Under the pieces are notes generated by a model, which saw only the letters and a list, made by a program, of their open reading frames with translations, did not search any database and was not told the DNA's origin. The position numbers were made by a program, and so were the translations under genes. Shown here piece by piece: positions 23,801 through 34,200 of a DNA stretch of 64,000 nt. The stretch's first letter is position 1; the number at the start of each line of letters is the position of its first letter. This stretch comes from Ascidia mentula (taxonomy: Eukaryota; Chordata; Ascidiacea; Phlebobranchia; Ascidiidae). Where the stretch lies: NCBI GenBank assembly GCA_947561715.1, contig OX387197.1, forward strand, positions 10,227,001 to 10,291,000. The letters run 5' to 3'.

Positions 23801-26800
23801 GAAACTTGAGTGTTATCTTCCATGAAACAAGTATCAAAAGTCGTTACCTCTGTGCTCCCGTGGCCCGTCTTCCTCAGGATCGGAATCATCCCAGTTGGAA
23901 GACTCCTCATCTTCTGATTCAGAGTTATCCAGTGGCAAAAGTTTCTTTTTTTCCACAGTGCTGTACACTGGCATAGACGGCCCTTGCTTTTCGTGGGACT
24001 GACTTCGAATGGAACTCACATCGGATTGGTTTTTGTCATAGAGCTGATTAATGTCTGCATCACTCAAACCTAGATCAGCCATTATGTCTGCAAACAGTAC
24101 AAAAAGTTCATGCTTGACATTGCATCCAAACGAATGCAAAACAAAATTAACTGCATATTTAGATATTAGTACAAGCACTACTAAATCAGTGCTTCTTAGT
24201 CATTGGGCCACAAATCTTCTTTCAGGTGGGCCCAATAAGGTTCTTTCAGGTATGTTACAATAAAGATTGGCAATTGTAAAGTCCACAGTTTATGTGATTG
24301 CATCTAAGTTTAATTGTTACTTTTCTATTACAGAGGTGGAAAAAGTTGTTTACTGAAAAGGAGTTAGGAACAACCAAATACATAAATAACACTCAACCGT
24401 AAGATACAGTCTTGATGTTAAAATACACACATCCTATATATATATAAATATATATCAGAATAAAAACACTACCCAAATTAAACATTTCAATCAGAATTAG
24501 GGCATTTCACCTCTGTTAGGTTTGGAAAACCGTGCTGGAGACATCTGCAAACCATCTTGTTTATGGTCTGACTCTCCATCGTCAGATTCTTCTTCACTAT
24601 CCCATGGGGAATCTGCATCATCTTCATGTCTATCCCTCGATAAAAGTGCAGGGCTTGCGATACCACCACCCCTTGCCATAGGTAGTGGCGGTTTGGCTGG
24701 AGAAACTTGACCACCTTTTTGGGAGTTACTGTTATAGCCACGATTGCGGATCGGTGGAGTAGTTGGAACATCTTCTTTCACATCAACTGATCTAGAGGAG
24801 GTCGGTTTGGCTGAGCTTGATGGCGATGACGGAGACTGATTTTTGCTTTGCTGCTGTTGTTTCAAAAACTGAGCAACATTCACGATTGGCATTGTTACCT
24901 TCGATCCAGAGGCAGGTTTCTGAGAAAAATTGATGGTTCATTTTGCAATAAAACATGGTATGTATGTTTTTACATGTTAACAAATCATTTACAGAATATG
25001 TGTCAAGTTAACATCAGGTTGTACAGTAGTAAGGAAAATATATGCAAGAAACATGGATATTGCGGCACCTTTGGTTCAGGACTGTCTGAGTCAGAATTCC
25101 AGGAGCTTTTGTCATCAGACAACCTGCTCAAAGAGTGTGATTCCTCATCTTGGGATAAGTCTTTATTCAAAATAAAGAAGAAAGAATAAAGAATGCATTA
25201 TTACAAACTACAACAGTAGACTTACCCCCTGCATCTAATGCTGGACCACCAACTAAAAAAGCTGAAGGGATGTCACTGCTCTGTTGTTTCCCACCAGCAG
25301 ATACAGCGGGTATGTCCTCATAAAGGCGACTGCCAGAACCAGTGCTGGCGTTATGTAACGAAGGTCGTGACGGTGTTTTCTTTTGCTTCATTGCATGTTC
25401 AACAATGACATGGGACACTCTGCGAAACCAAAGATTCTAGTCTTGCTTTGCCTTACAGTACATAAAAACAAGACATACGATTGTCTGAATTTGAACTTGG
25501 ACAATTTAAAGGAAATTCACACTGTTATCTACAAATATACATAATGTATAACAACCAAAGGTTTACAGCCCACAATACATGCAACACTTTGTGCTTTAAT
25601 GAACATGTTTGAATCTTAAACGTTTAAGACCTTACATTACCAAAGTAATATTTGTAACAATTGTATGATTGAGGACAAATAATTGCACACAAAAATCATT
25701 CAAGTACAATTATCAAAATAATACATCCGCATATGAATCAACTTCCAACTACACTATTGGCTAACTTACGGATGGTGGCCACTCATGCTTGCATAGTCAT
25801 CAGCACACCATCCTTTTGCATCACGCAATGAGGAATCTGCTCCTTTGTTTAGAAGATCTTTCACAACATCCAGATGACCTCGGCTAGCTGCCAACATCAA
25901 CGGAGTTCTGGAAAATACAAACATAAATACAGAAAGGGTATTTTTAAATGACTTATTGATGTGCAAGCTGATGGAGGTGTTCTCCATGCTGTTTTCAAAT
26001 CATTTGTGGTTCTAACATAAATGTAACTCTTAACTCTATTGTTGTTGTTTTATTTTGGTGAAAAAAGATATGCCCAAAGAAAACAAAATTTAGGCAGCTT
26101 TGTTTGGTATTCACAAGCTATCACAAAACCCACTAATACAGCAGGATTTCACAGTGGAATTGTGTGATTGTGGCACACTGTTGCCACAATAAAATTAAAC
26201 AAAAAAGCTTTGAAACAAAAAAAATGGTTGACATTCAACCAAAGACAAATATCAATCGGCAGCCTGGCATAAGGTACACACTGGCAGAATATGACACCTG
26301 ATACTTATATGTTCTCTGTTACATAATGTCATGACAATGTTTTGTCGTTTTCGTTGTTTATACACTAAAGGTTTCTACAGGTCACAATTTTGAATACTTT
26401 GACAAAGCAAACAGAGCTGTGGAATGCTGAATATTCCCAAAATGTTTAATGGTGACCACAGGCTACAGAAGATGAGTCTTACTATGATATCATATTTCAT
26501 GTGATTGAAGGATGGTCACCTACATTTGAGCTCATAAACACAGAAGGAATGCGATCCATTTCTCAGCATATCCGATACTTGCAAAACAGTTGTAGCAAAC
26601 CTCAACAAAAACGTGGTGCAGATTCTTTCAGTTGAAAATGATGGTAAACAAGTATGTTTGAGTGGCCATTCCAACCAACATTTTACTTTCCATGTGGGGG
26701 GTTTAATTTATATTTGCCTTGTTCATTTAAAGGTATAGCATGAAATTTACTTGGCAAATAAGAAAAACGGCTGGTCATAAACTTTAACAGTCCTTCACAT

Positions 26801-28490
26801 TTGCAGTATGTTATGTGGTTGCTAAGCTGATGAAAGTAAAAGATAAAGGAAGAATAACTTAATGTTGGTCTGCTTACTTTCCGTTATTATCTTTCGCATT
26901 AATTAGCGCACCATCTTCCAACAATGCTTTGATAACATTCTCTGATTCGGCAGCAGATGTGGCCAAATGCAGTGGCGTGGAGCCATCCTGTTAAAAACAA
27001 GTTAAACATCGTTAACACTCTGCCACATTCCACGAGGTAATTGGGAGGAGACAAGTGGCATTACTCAAGTACTTTCAGTTGTACTTGAGTTGCCTAAAGA
27101 TGTTGGTTGAAACCATGTTATAAAAACATGCACAGCAGGTACATCCAACTATTCAAAAAAAAAATGAACATGGGATTGCTAAGTTTATGACGGCCATTAC
27201 TCTAAATGTTTTGGCCTTACCAGTTTTTATCTCAGTACCTAAATATAAACAACCAACAATCTCAATAAAAGTAAACCTTATTCTTGGCATGAACATCTGC
27301 ATGGTAATCTATGAGTGAAATGCACAAATCATTGCTTGGAATGCTTGCTGCCAAATGGAGAGCTGTGTTGCCATTATTGTCTGACAGATTGGGATCAGCA
27401 TCTGAGAGTTACAATAAAAAAACACACATTTTATTTTGTAAACAAAAGTACAATTTGTACAAGTAGTATAACCTACAACATGACATTAAGGGTCCACGCT
27501 GCAGCAATTAATGAACAATGCATGTGTTTGTCATATCTTTATATTCACAAACACAGGCAAAAAAGCTACATTTTATTTTTGTACAATATTCAATCAGAAT
27601 CAGGTTTAAAGAAACACTTCAATTTAACATCTACTTACACATTTAGGAAATAATTATTAAACAGAAAAGCCCATACCTTTTTGCAAAAGAATATTCATAC
27701 AATTGTAAAATTGGCACTGAACACAAATCATCAGTGGAGACCGCTTGTCGTTGTCACACAAGTTGAGGTTGCATCCATGATGTCCAGCAAGCATCATAAT
27801 TGCATCTATCTTTCCATTGCTGCAGGCAAGATGCAGGGGTGTCCTACACACAATTGTATATATAATGTGTAAGGAAAAAAGGTTGCTGGTATTTTAGAAG
27901 AACAAAACGTCAAAACCTTTCCTGATATTTTAAATGGATTAGTCATATATTTGGTTGGAACTGGTCATTGCACAATGGGGACTATATTTTCTGTAACATG
28001 GTTGAATATTTATCTTTACATGGTTGTGCAATGTTTTGATAATGGAAGTATGCACAGGGAAATAATATTGGTTGCATTTTTGATGGAGAACATGCTATGT
28101 TAGGCCATGTGCACAAAGACTACAATGAACTCTGATTTAAACCTGCTCATTATAACACTTGAACAAAATAAATTAAAACAATAATTTTAGTTATCTAAAC
28201 ATGGCAAGAACATCTGGAAATGAAACAAAAATGAAAAAATCATAGACAAGCACTTGATCATGAAAGCTACATATTGTGAAATTATACCGGTTTTCTTTGT
28301 CCAGCTGATTCACATCCCCTTTCTTGAGAAGTGACTTCAGTTTTGATATATCCCCCGTGTAGGCAGCTTTGTGGAGTTTGGCAAGATCTTTTTTGGTGTT
28401 GATGTCATAGCCAGACTCTGACTTCCCACCGCTAGCTAAGCTGCCAACTTCTGATGCTGATTTCTTTTTCTTCTTTAAAAACCTTTTCAT
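8872..28490 (-). CDS. ANKRD26: ANKRD26-like ankyrin repeat and coiled-coil protein
   Basis: About 34 exons encode roughly 2,050 residues. Exon 1 (28288-28490) starts MKRFLKKKKKSASE and exon 34 ends with YMSFLLT and a TGA at 8872-8874. The order matches vertebrate ANKRD26: basic N-terminus, ankyrin repeats, acidic linker with a SPWDSE motif, long C-terminal coiled coil. ANKRD26 family proteins act at the centriole distal appendages and inner membrane face (family knowledge). Approximate exon spans after exon 13: 20457-20556, 19079-19318, 18743-18948, 17919-18103, 17382-17518, 16976-17072, 16819-16906, 16324-16453, 15797-15972, 15212-15422, 14777-14895, 14003-14116, 13512-13644, 12733-12940, 12058-12223, 11364-11603, 10884-11128, 10331-10501, 9678-9898, 9108-9334, 8872-9026. 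Family identity is strong; strict orthology within ANKRD26/ANKRD30/CCDC144 is likely but unproven. Confidence 0.85.
11833..11972. mobile_element. Small inverted-repeat element with hammerhead-like core
   Basis: Arms of about 35 bases (left reads AACTTAATAATCTGTTCTTC, right is its near-perfect reverse complement ending at ACTTAATAATCTGTTCTTC inverted) flank a plus-strand core with CTGAGGA, a hairpin GCCT...AGGC, then GAAACGTC. CTGANGA...GAAACGUC is the signature of the minimal hammerheads described in Penelope-like elements. One extra A sits between CTGAGGA and the stem, so activity is doubtful. It lies in an ANKRD26-like intron. Confidence 0.55.
13154..13410. mobile_element. hAT-like MITE in ANKRD26-like intron
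   Basis: The left end contains CCGATTCTCAAC and the right end is the inverted CCAGCGATTCTTAACC, about 257 bases apart with no coding capacity. The ends resemble those of the element at 4649-4884. It lies between exons 26 and 27 of the host gene. No clear target duplication was seen. Confidence 0.4.
18354..18516 (+). mobile_element. Structured hammerhead-bearing element (retrozyme-like)
   Basis: Directly upstream of the ribozyme are four perfect small inverted repeats: GGTACCC/GGGTACC (18354-18371), TTGACC-aaaa-GGTCAA (18385-18400), CCAC-aaa-GTGG (18402-18412) and GCTAGC-gtaaaa-GCTAGC (18427-18444). No open frame of note exists. A compact, highly paired RNA with a hammerhead is the architecture of retrozymes and viroid-like circular RNAs, but only one ribozyme copy is present, so unit borders are unknown and the minimal extent is given. 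Confidence 0.5.
18462..18516 (+). ncRNA. Type I hammerhead ribozyme (apparently complete)
   Basis: Read on the plus strand: stem I AGCTGCA (18462-18468), core CTGATGA (18469-18475), stem II GACCT-tgc-AGGTC (18476-18488), GAAA (18489-18492), stem III through 18507, cleavage triplet GTC (18507-18509), then TGCAGCT (18510-18516), a perfect 7-pair partner of stem I. Stem III begins A-U, U-G, A-U, G-C and closes after a one-base bulge. Predicted self-cleavage is after C18509. All invariant core positions are present. It is antisense to the ANKRD26-like host, in the intron between exons 16 and 17. Hammerheads are known in animal retrozymes and Penelope-like elements; which family this belongs to is not decided. 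Confidence 0.85.
19319..20456 (-). other. Long intron of ANKRD26-like gene
   Basis: Intron between exons 14 and 15. I see no gene in it. A single CAGCGGTTCTTAA near 19411 resembles a hAT end without a partner. Confidence 0.4.
21207..21803 (-). other. ANKRD26: Exon 13: highly charged (E/K/R) helix
   Basis: This single exon of about 597 bases encodes 199 residues, almost entirely Glu, Lys, Arg and Gln (for example EEEQLKKEEERIRKEQDE). Few hydrophobic heptad positions are visible, so it may form a rigid single alpha-helix of the ER/K type rather than a dimeric coiled coil. The coding strand is nearly all purine, and the reverse strand is therefore open in other frames by composition alone. Confidence 0.8.
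21876..25419 (-). other. ANKRD26: Acidic linker exons with repeated S-x-W-D/N motifs
   Basis: Exons 25226-25419, 25069-25160, 24511-24919, 23848-24087, 22422-22591, 22070-22120 and 21876-21961 encode a low-complexity, Ser/Asp/Glu-rich and probably disordered linker. Five exons carry a tryptophan in an acidic setting: KSSWNSDSD, DSPWDSEEES, SSNWDDSDPEE, SSSWDSE and SSWEIENR. Human ANKRD26 has a comparable SPWDSE site (from memory), which supports the family call and suggests a short linear binding motif. Confidence 0.75.
25770..28490 (-). other. ANKRD26: Ankyrin-repeat exons 1-5 of the ANKRD26-like gene
   Basis: Exons 28288-28490, 27677-27843, 27277-27401, 26878-26987 and 25770-25907 join in phase. 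They encode five to six ankyrin repeats: LHKAAYTGDISKLKSLLKKG, TPLHLACSNGKIDAIMML, SPLMICVQCQFYNCMNILL, NTALHLAASIPSNDLCISL, STPLHLATSAAESENVIKAL and TPLMLAASRGHLDVVKDLL. The CNLNLCDNDKRSPLM stretch closely parallels the vertebrate ANKRD26 second repeat. Confidence 0.88.
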
Positions 28491-31201
28491 GTTGCCAATT
28501 CTAATATATTTGCAATTATAATTGAAATTGTCTAGGAAAACGGTTACAACAGTTTTGGTCAAAAATTACCATTTATTTAAAAACAACATTTATACGCTTC
28601 ATACAATCAAAAACAAGTTATTGGCATAAGGAAATACAGTGATAACTATGTTCACCGACTATTTATAGCCTATACGAATATACCTACTACACCTGATTGG
28701 ATTTGGAATGAAAGACATGCAACAGACACAAATTACAAAACAATCCAATCTGGCACTAGACTATAATTGACAACCCCTATCCTTTCTGCTCACTTGTATT
28801 ATAAAAAAAACCGACAATTTTCAAATTACTAACTATACCACAAGCATGCATCCTGTCGTGAGCATTAAATGTCGCTGCTAGCAACAAGATTGTCAATCAT
28901 TCACAGGCTTATCTGCATGAGCGAACATTTTATACGCAAAGTGTACCTTTTAAGAAAAATACAAGATACCCGCTAAAGCAACTTAAAATCGGGGAAAAGA
29001 AGCTTACCTGATTCGAACAGACTAAACAAACACAACAGACGCTTCCCTTACTTCGAAACCATCTCAAGAATTTAAATGACTTACAAGAGAAAATCGAATG
29101 TTTAATCCTGAATTACAGGATTAGGTGTGGAATAGAAAAGGAGCATATGCTTCGTATTTCCAAAAATTGGTGAAAAACATCAGTAAATATTACTTGCTTA
29201 TAAAATATAAACATAACAACCGTCGGAATAAACACTACCATCCAATGATTTATAATTAATTTTGTTGTATGACTACATGGTATAGGATAATACACAAAAA
29301 CGTTTGATACAAGGGACTTTCCCGTGTGGCGCGGATAACTTTTGAAACGCTTTGTTGACTCTGGAGAGTTTTGTTCAGAAATATTAATTGTTTGGTATTT
29401 ACCACACAGGGATCAGTCCCAAGGGCCTTATCTCTGGCTGAAATGAACGAACTTCGGCTCCATTCACTGCGATTTACCTCTGTCACACCGGTCTCCTGTT
29501 TACCTTGAGTATTCCGCTCCACAAGACTTCATTTGGGCACATTCACCTGTGCAACTAGATAAAACTAATGAGCGCATTCCCGCATTGTGTTTGATTGTCT
29601 CGCCGTGTACTAGAAACTAACAGCTGTCAAAAGACATCCGAATGTCAAAGGCTCACAAAATTTCTTTTCTTTTTTTTGACAATAATAGACAATTTTTAAA
29701 TTAATGAACGCATGATCTGTGGTTAGTTTCGTTACCTCGTAGAACTACTTCAGAACTGTAAATGTGTAAATATTATGACACACATATTTTTTACGCTTTC
29801 TGAAAAACGCTTCCTTCGCAACAGTTGTTTCTAAACTCTTTTGACAAATTCCTAATTACCTTTCAACAACTCAAAGCAATACAAACAATTGTGAACGTCC
29901 GTTTTAATACTGAAAGTAAATCGATCCCGCAGAAACGTCGACATTCAACGTTCCCGGCATCGAACATTGAGGTCGAATTTGCTCGACAACACAGTCTGTA
30001 AGAGACAGGCCACTTTTTTCACAAACTCGAGTAGATAAACACAGAAAGACGACAAACTGGTATTTTGAATCAAAATCAACAAAGGGCCTTGGCTACTGAT
30101 CTTACATTACAACGTCAACTGAAAGATGCGTTGCATTTTAAATGCAGATAATATGCAACAACGAATTTAGACGAACAACGCGACTCGACAGATGCCTCGT
30201 TTTAAAGTAGCATTTTTGAACACAAGGCACCTGTCGGGTAAGCCCGCTGAGACAAGCTTGCCACACTCACTTTTTAACCTCGCAGAAGGTGTACTGCCGA
30301 GGAAAAATGCATTTTGATGAAAGTTTGGCGCGATGAGCCGTATTGCATAAATAGATACACAGGTGCGTTGCGGGTAACATGACAGCATACAAGAGACACA
30401 CACCAACGAAAACAGAAAGTAGAAAGGCATTCGTGCATCAAGCTGTGGCTACCTCGGTCACAGTGACTTGATCAGCAACCTAAAACCAGCGTCGCCAAGT
30501 GCCATTATATTAAACGCGACATTCAAAGAGTGAAGCATTTCATTAAAAACCCTTCTGGGCTGGTGCTAACGAATTCAATTTGGATGCTTTGCTCACACGC
30601 ATACAAACGGGGCGACGATAGAGATACAACTTGGTAATTATGTACATCAAAGTTTGCGGCCTAGCATAAGTTGCTCTTGACACACAACAGCGCTTAAAAC
30701 CGGATATCGGCCCGCAACTTGTGCGATTAGATGCAATTCTGAACTTGGGTACTGCGCACGACACATTTTACCCCAGTAAATGACTAGAAGTGTGCAAATT
30801 AGCAGATCGGCATCACAACACAAGACAAAAAACAAGATTATGAGCCGAAAAACAATTCATCGCGCCAGTTGGAATAAATAAAACTACAAAAAGAACGCAT
30901 TTGTCGTAAAACCTCAGGGTCTCCATGGGCAAAGAAATCAGTTTAAAACTTGGACAAAATAACGTTTTTGTTCCGTATTGTCTAAACCGCAAGGAGAAGA
31001 AGTTCGTTTCATACCATTCATACCAATTTGAAAAGCAGCTTGCTATTTGCAAGCCCAATTGCGACATCGTGCGGCTCGCTACATCCATTTTTTTAAAGCA
31101 GGCTGAAAAAATTACAGCGCAAGAACAAAATACGCACAGCTGGCAAAAGACAGGACATCCAAAAACAAGTAAACGGATTCACATTCACAAATTGTAACAC
31201 G
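28491..31201. other. Intergenic between ANKRD26-like start and RNF123 stop
   Basis: It should contain the ANKRD26-like promoter and the RNF123 3' UTR. An AG at about 28501, eleven bases upstream of the ATG, could be a 5'-UTR acceptor. No RNA gene or convincing coding region was recognised in the remaining 2.5 kb. Confidence 0.4.
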
Positions 31202-34200
31202 TCATTGCGATGACGTTGAAGGACCCTGGGAGGGCTGTGCTGCTTCTCTGTTCAGGTCTTCGATTGAGTCTACAGTTGCTTTGCAGTAGAAACACTCTTT
31301 GATGCTCATTAGCTGCTGTTTGATGCAAGTTCTGCCAAGAGACAAAAGATAGGATTAGCTTTCACCAAACCTTTGGGTAATCATGTAAACAGTAAAACAT
31401 GATTGGTAAAAAGTGGCAAGTAACTGCCCGAAACCCAACAGAATATTTGGGGCGAAATAAGGATAAATATTATTAATATCACTGGTAGGACAATGTACAA
31501 AATATGTGTGACGCGAAACAAACGTCATAAAATGTCGGCGGACAAAGCATCCACGTTATCAGCTCACAGCAAACATACCTGCATGAAGTGTGCTGGCAGG
31601 GTTTAAACTCAACCTGAATCGGGTTGGCGTAACATATTGTACACAAATTGTCTTCATCCATCGGCTCCTGAAACAAATACAGTTGTTCAATATGTGTTGT
31701 AAAGGTCATGATGCTGCACAGTCCCTGGACGACCAACCTCTAAACTGTCAGTTGTCTGTTTGATTTCTCTGCGCACGAAGCGAATGGCGTCTCGCAAAAG
31801 GTCAATTTCGCAATCCATCACCTCCTCATCTGAAATTTCACGCAAGTTTGAAAAACAAAATTTGACAAGCAAATAAACGTGTTGACAATCCGTCGGGTCG
31901 GATGGAAACGGTGCTGGTCCTGAGCTGGCGTCAGAACGGGAATTTGTTGATTTGACAAATACACGGTAACCGTTTCAATTAATTTAGGCTTTTGAAGCTT
32001 ACTCGCATGGACTTTTAAACATTCTTTTATGCTAATCTAAAAGTTACAGTAGCGAGTTGAAGAACGTGTCGTGCTGAAGTACCAACTGTGCAAAATTCAC
32101 GTCAATATTGCTTTTTGCACTGAGACCGGTCAAGTTTACTCTACAACATCTATAAACAAATGTACTCTTTACAGGTACTTCTCTCTACGATAAGCAAAGT
32201 GGAACCAATAATATGAGTTGTGTATAAGCTGCAGACAGATGTGATTATTGTGACACGGGGCCTGACGGCACTATCGGTTGAGCTTTGCTTGGTCATAGTA
32301 TTTCCACCTTGTTTTCTCCGTAAGGTTGCACCTAGTTTGGTGCTTGGCCGTTTGGTCAGCAAAGTTGTTTGAAAGTCACACCAGCTGCACTGATAAGACC
32401 TTTTAGGTCGAAACAGTGGCCATCTGTCTGCAGCGCATACACTTCTCTGTACATTCGCTTACATTCTTGCAGTGTAACGAACTTCTTCTCTTTGGAGCGA
32501 GTATACGGCACGGTTATTCCTCGAGGAACAACCAGGGTATCATCAGTTTCTTCGTCGTCCTGCATGTTCAGGAGATACTCCATGGACTGGATGCTGAATC
32601 CAGGGTCCTTTAGGAGGGTGTTTAGGGCGCAATCGGACCTGGGGGAAGAGGGAAACATAAAAATAAACATTTGCTAACGTCTGTTTTATTGTTGAAAGAT
32701 TATTGGAGTTACTGTCGTGACCAACAAATGTGAAAAGAACACCAAAAAATTTAAAAAATAACGGGTGTAACGAACTACCTCCGGCAAAAGTAACAACTCG
32801 AATCTACCACTGCGCGGCCCCTATTATCACTTAGTAGTTGGTTGTGTGTGTGTTGTTGGAATAAAACTGACACACAAACAAACAACAGGAACCAACACAT
32901 TCCATGTATGTTCACTTATATCGAGTCAGCAATACAAAATGCACAGAACAAAATACTTTCCATAAATCAAACCCGTGCAAGTCATAAATAATTCCCATAA
33001 ACCGGAAATAATGTTTCAGTTTTTTTATGACGTCAAATGCGTGTATATTGCGACCTAAGTAGGTAAACCCTTCCATGAATAATGGAAATCCTTTTCTATA
33101 GGAACGCCTGAAACGTGATATACTCAAACGCTTATGTAGTGTGGTTTACAATGTTTTTGGGGCAGGATTAATCGAACTCCACACAAGCCTTTTTCTTGAG
33201 GCTTGTATTAAAACAAGTTTCTTGTCACGAGTATAATTGAGATTCGTGGTACTTGGCAGACGAGCCTATTTTGCGCAATACATCGGAGGTCGAATTACGC
33301 AGGTGTCGCGTTCAAAGGTCACAGCCAAGACACAAAACACCTTGCGGAGTTTCTCCTTGAACCGCGACCCGATTAAAGAGCAACAGCTCGAAGCACGTCA
33401 GCAACAACAAAACGAAAACGCATTTCTCCACGGCGCAAATAACCGCAGATCAAACTTTTCACGGCAGTACTGATGTGTGTTTGACAAGCAAAGGGTTGCT
33501 GATGTTGGCCTCAGGATTTCCGCGTTAATTGGCATTTGATTGACGTGGCTGGCAATGCCTGCCTGATTAGTAAGGCATTAAATTTGCATGTGGGTACCAA
33601 GGTTTTCGCAAGCGTCCGCGGTGCAAAACACAATGCAAGGGATGAAGCCATGAAAGGTTTGAGAGGCGTTTGGCGTCAGGATTATAGGAGACATGACAAC
33701 CGCTTGCTGCCGATATTGACAAAACTGATGTAGACTTAGATACGAAATCGATGAACTGCATTGTGATCTCTGGTGATCGTACAAGCACAGTTAAATTTTC
33801 TGAGAATGAAGATACTGGCCTATACTATTTTCAACATTGACATGTTTCATGCAAAAAAATAACGTCTCGGCTTACGCCAATAGTATTGTATATGTCTCCT
33901 CATTCTCAGAATTATGAGCAAACCCGTAAGTAGTGTTACACAGTTAAAAAGATTTTGATTTTACTTTAGTTTTAAAGATAACCAAATGAAATACAAAATA
34001 CTCGAAGGTAGCCACTTTTGTTTAACGTGTTTGGTATCTGGGGAGCAGTCAGTATATAGGATTGCAGTATCAGAGACGCGCAGAAGTCAACATAGCAGCC
34101 ACAAAGCCATTTTCAAATGTGCGGCGTTTTCGCGTCAGCGGTAACGCAAACCACATCCAATCTCTCAGTTCACAACTCGCACACAACAGGTTCGCCTTAG

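Larger units (their letters stand above)
31202..32638 (-). other. RNF123: RNF123 C-terminal exons with RING finger
   Basis: Exons 32382-32638, 31738-31829, 31579-31667 and 31202-31331. The RING is C3HC4: CTIC, then PCQHTSCRTC, then ECFYC, with every zinc ligand present. The tail SIEDLNREAAQPSQGPSTSSQ is short as in human. The end of the first of these exons, reading ALQTDGHCFDLKGLISAA, has no counterpart in human RNF123 as I recall it and overlaps the antisense hammerhead-like sequence at 32383-32434. Confidence 0.88.
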
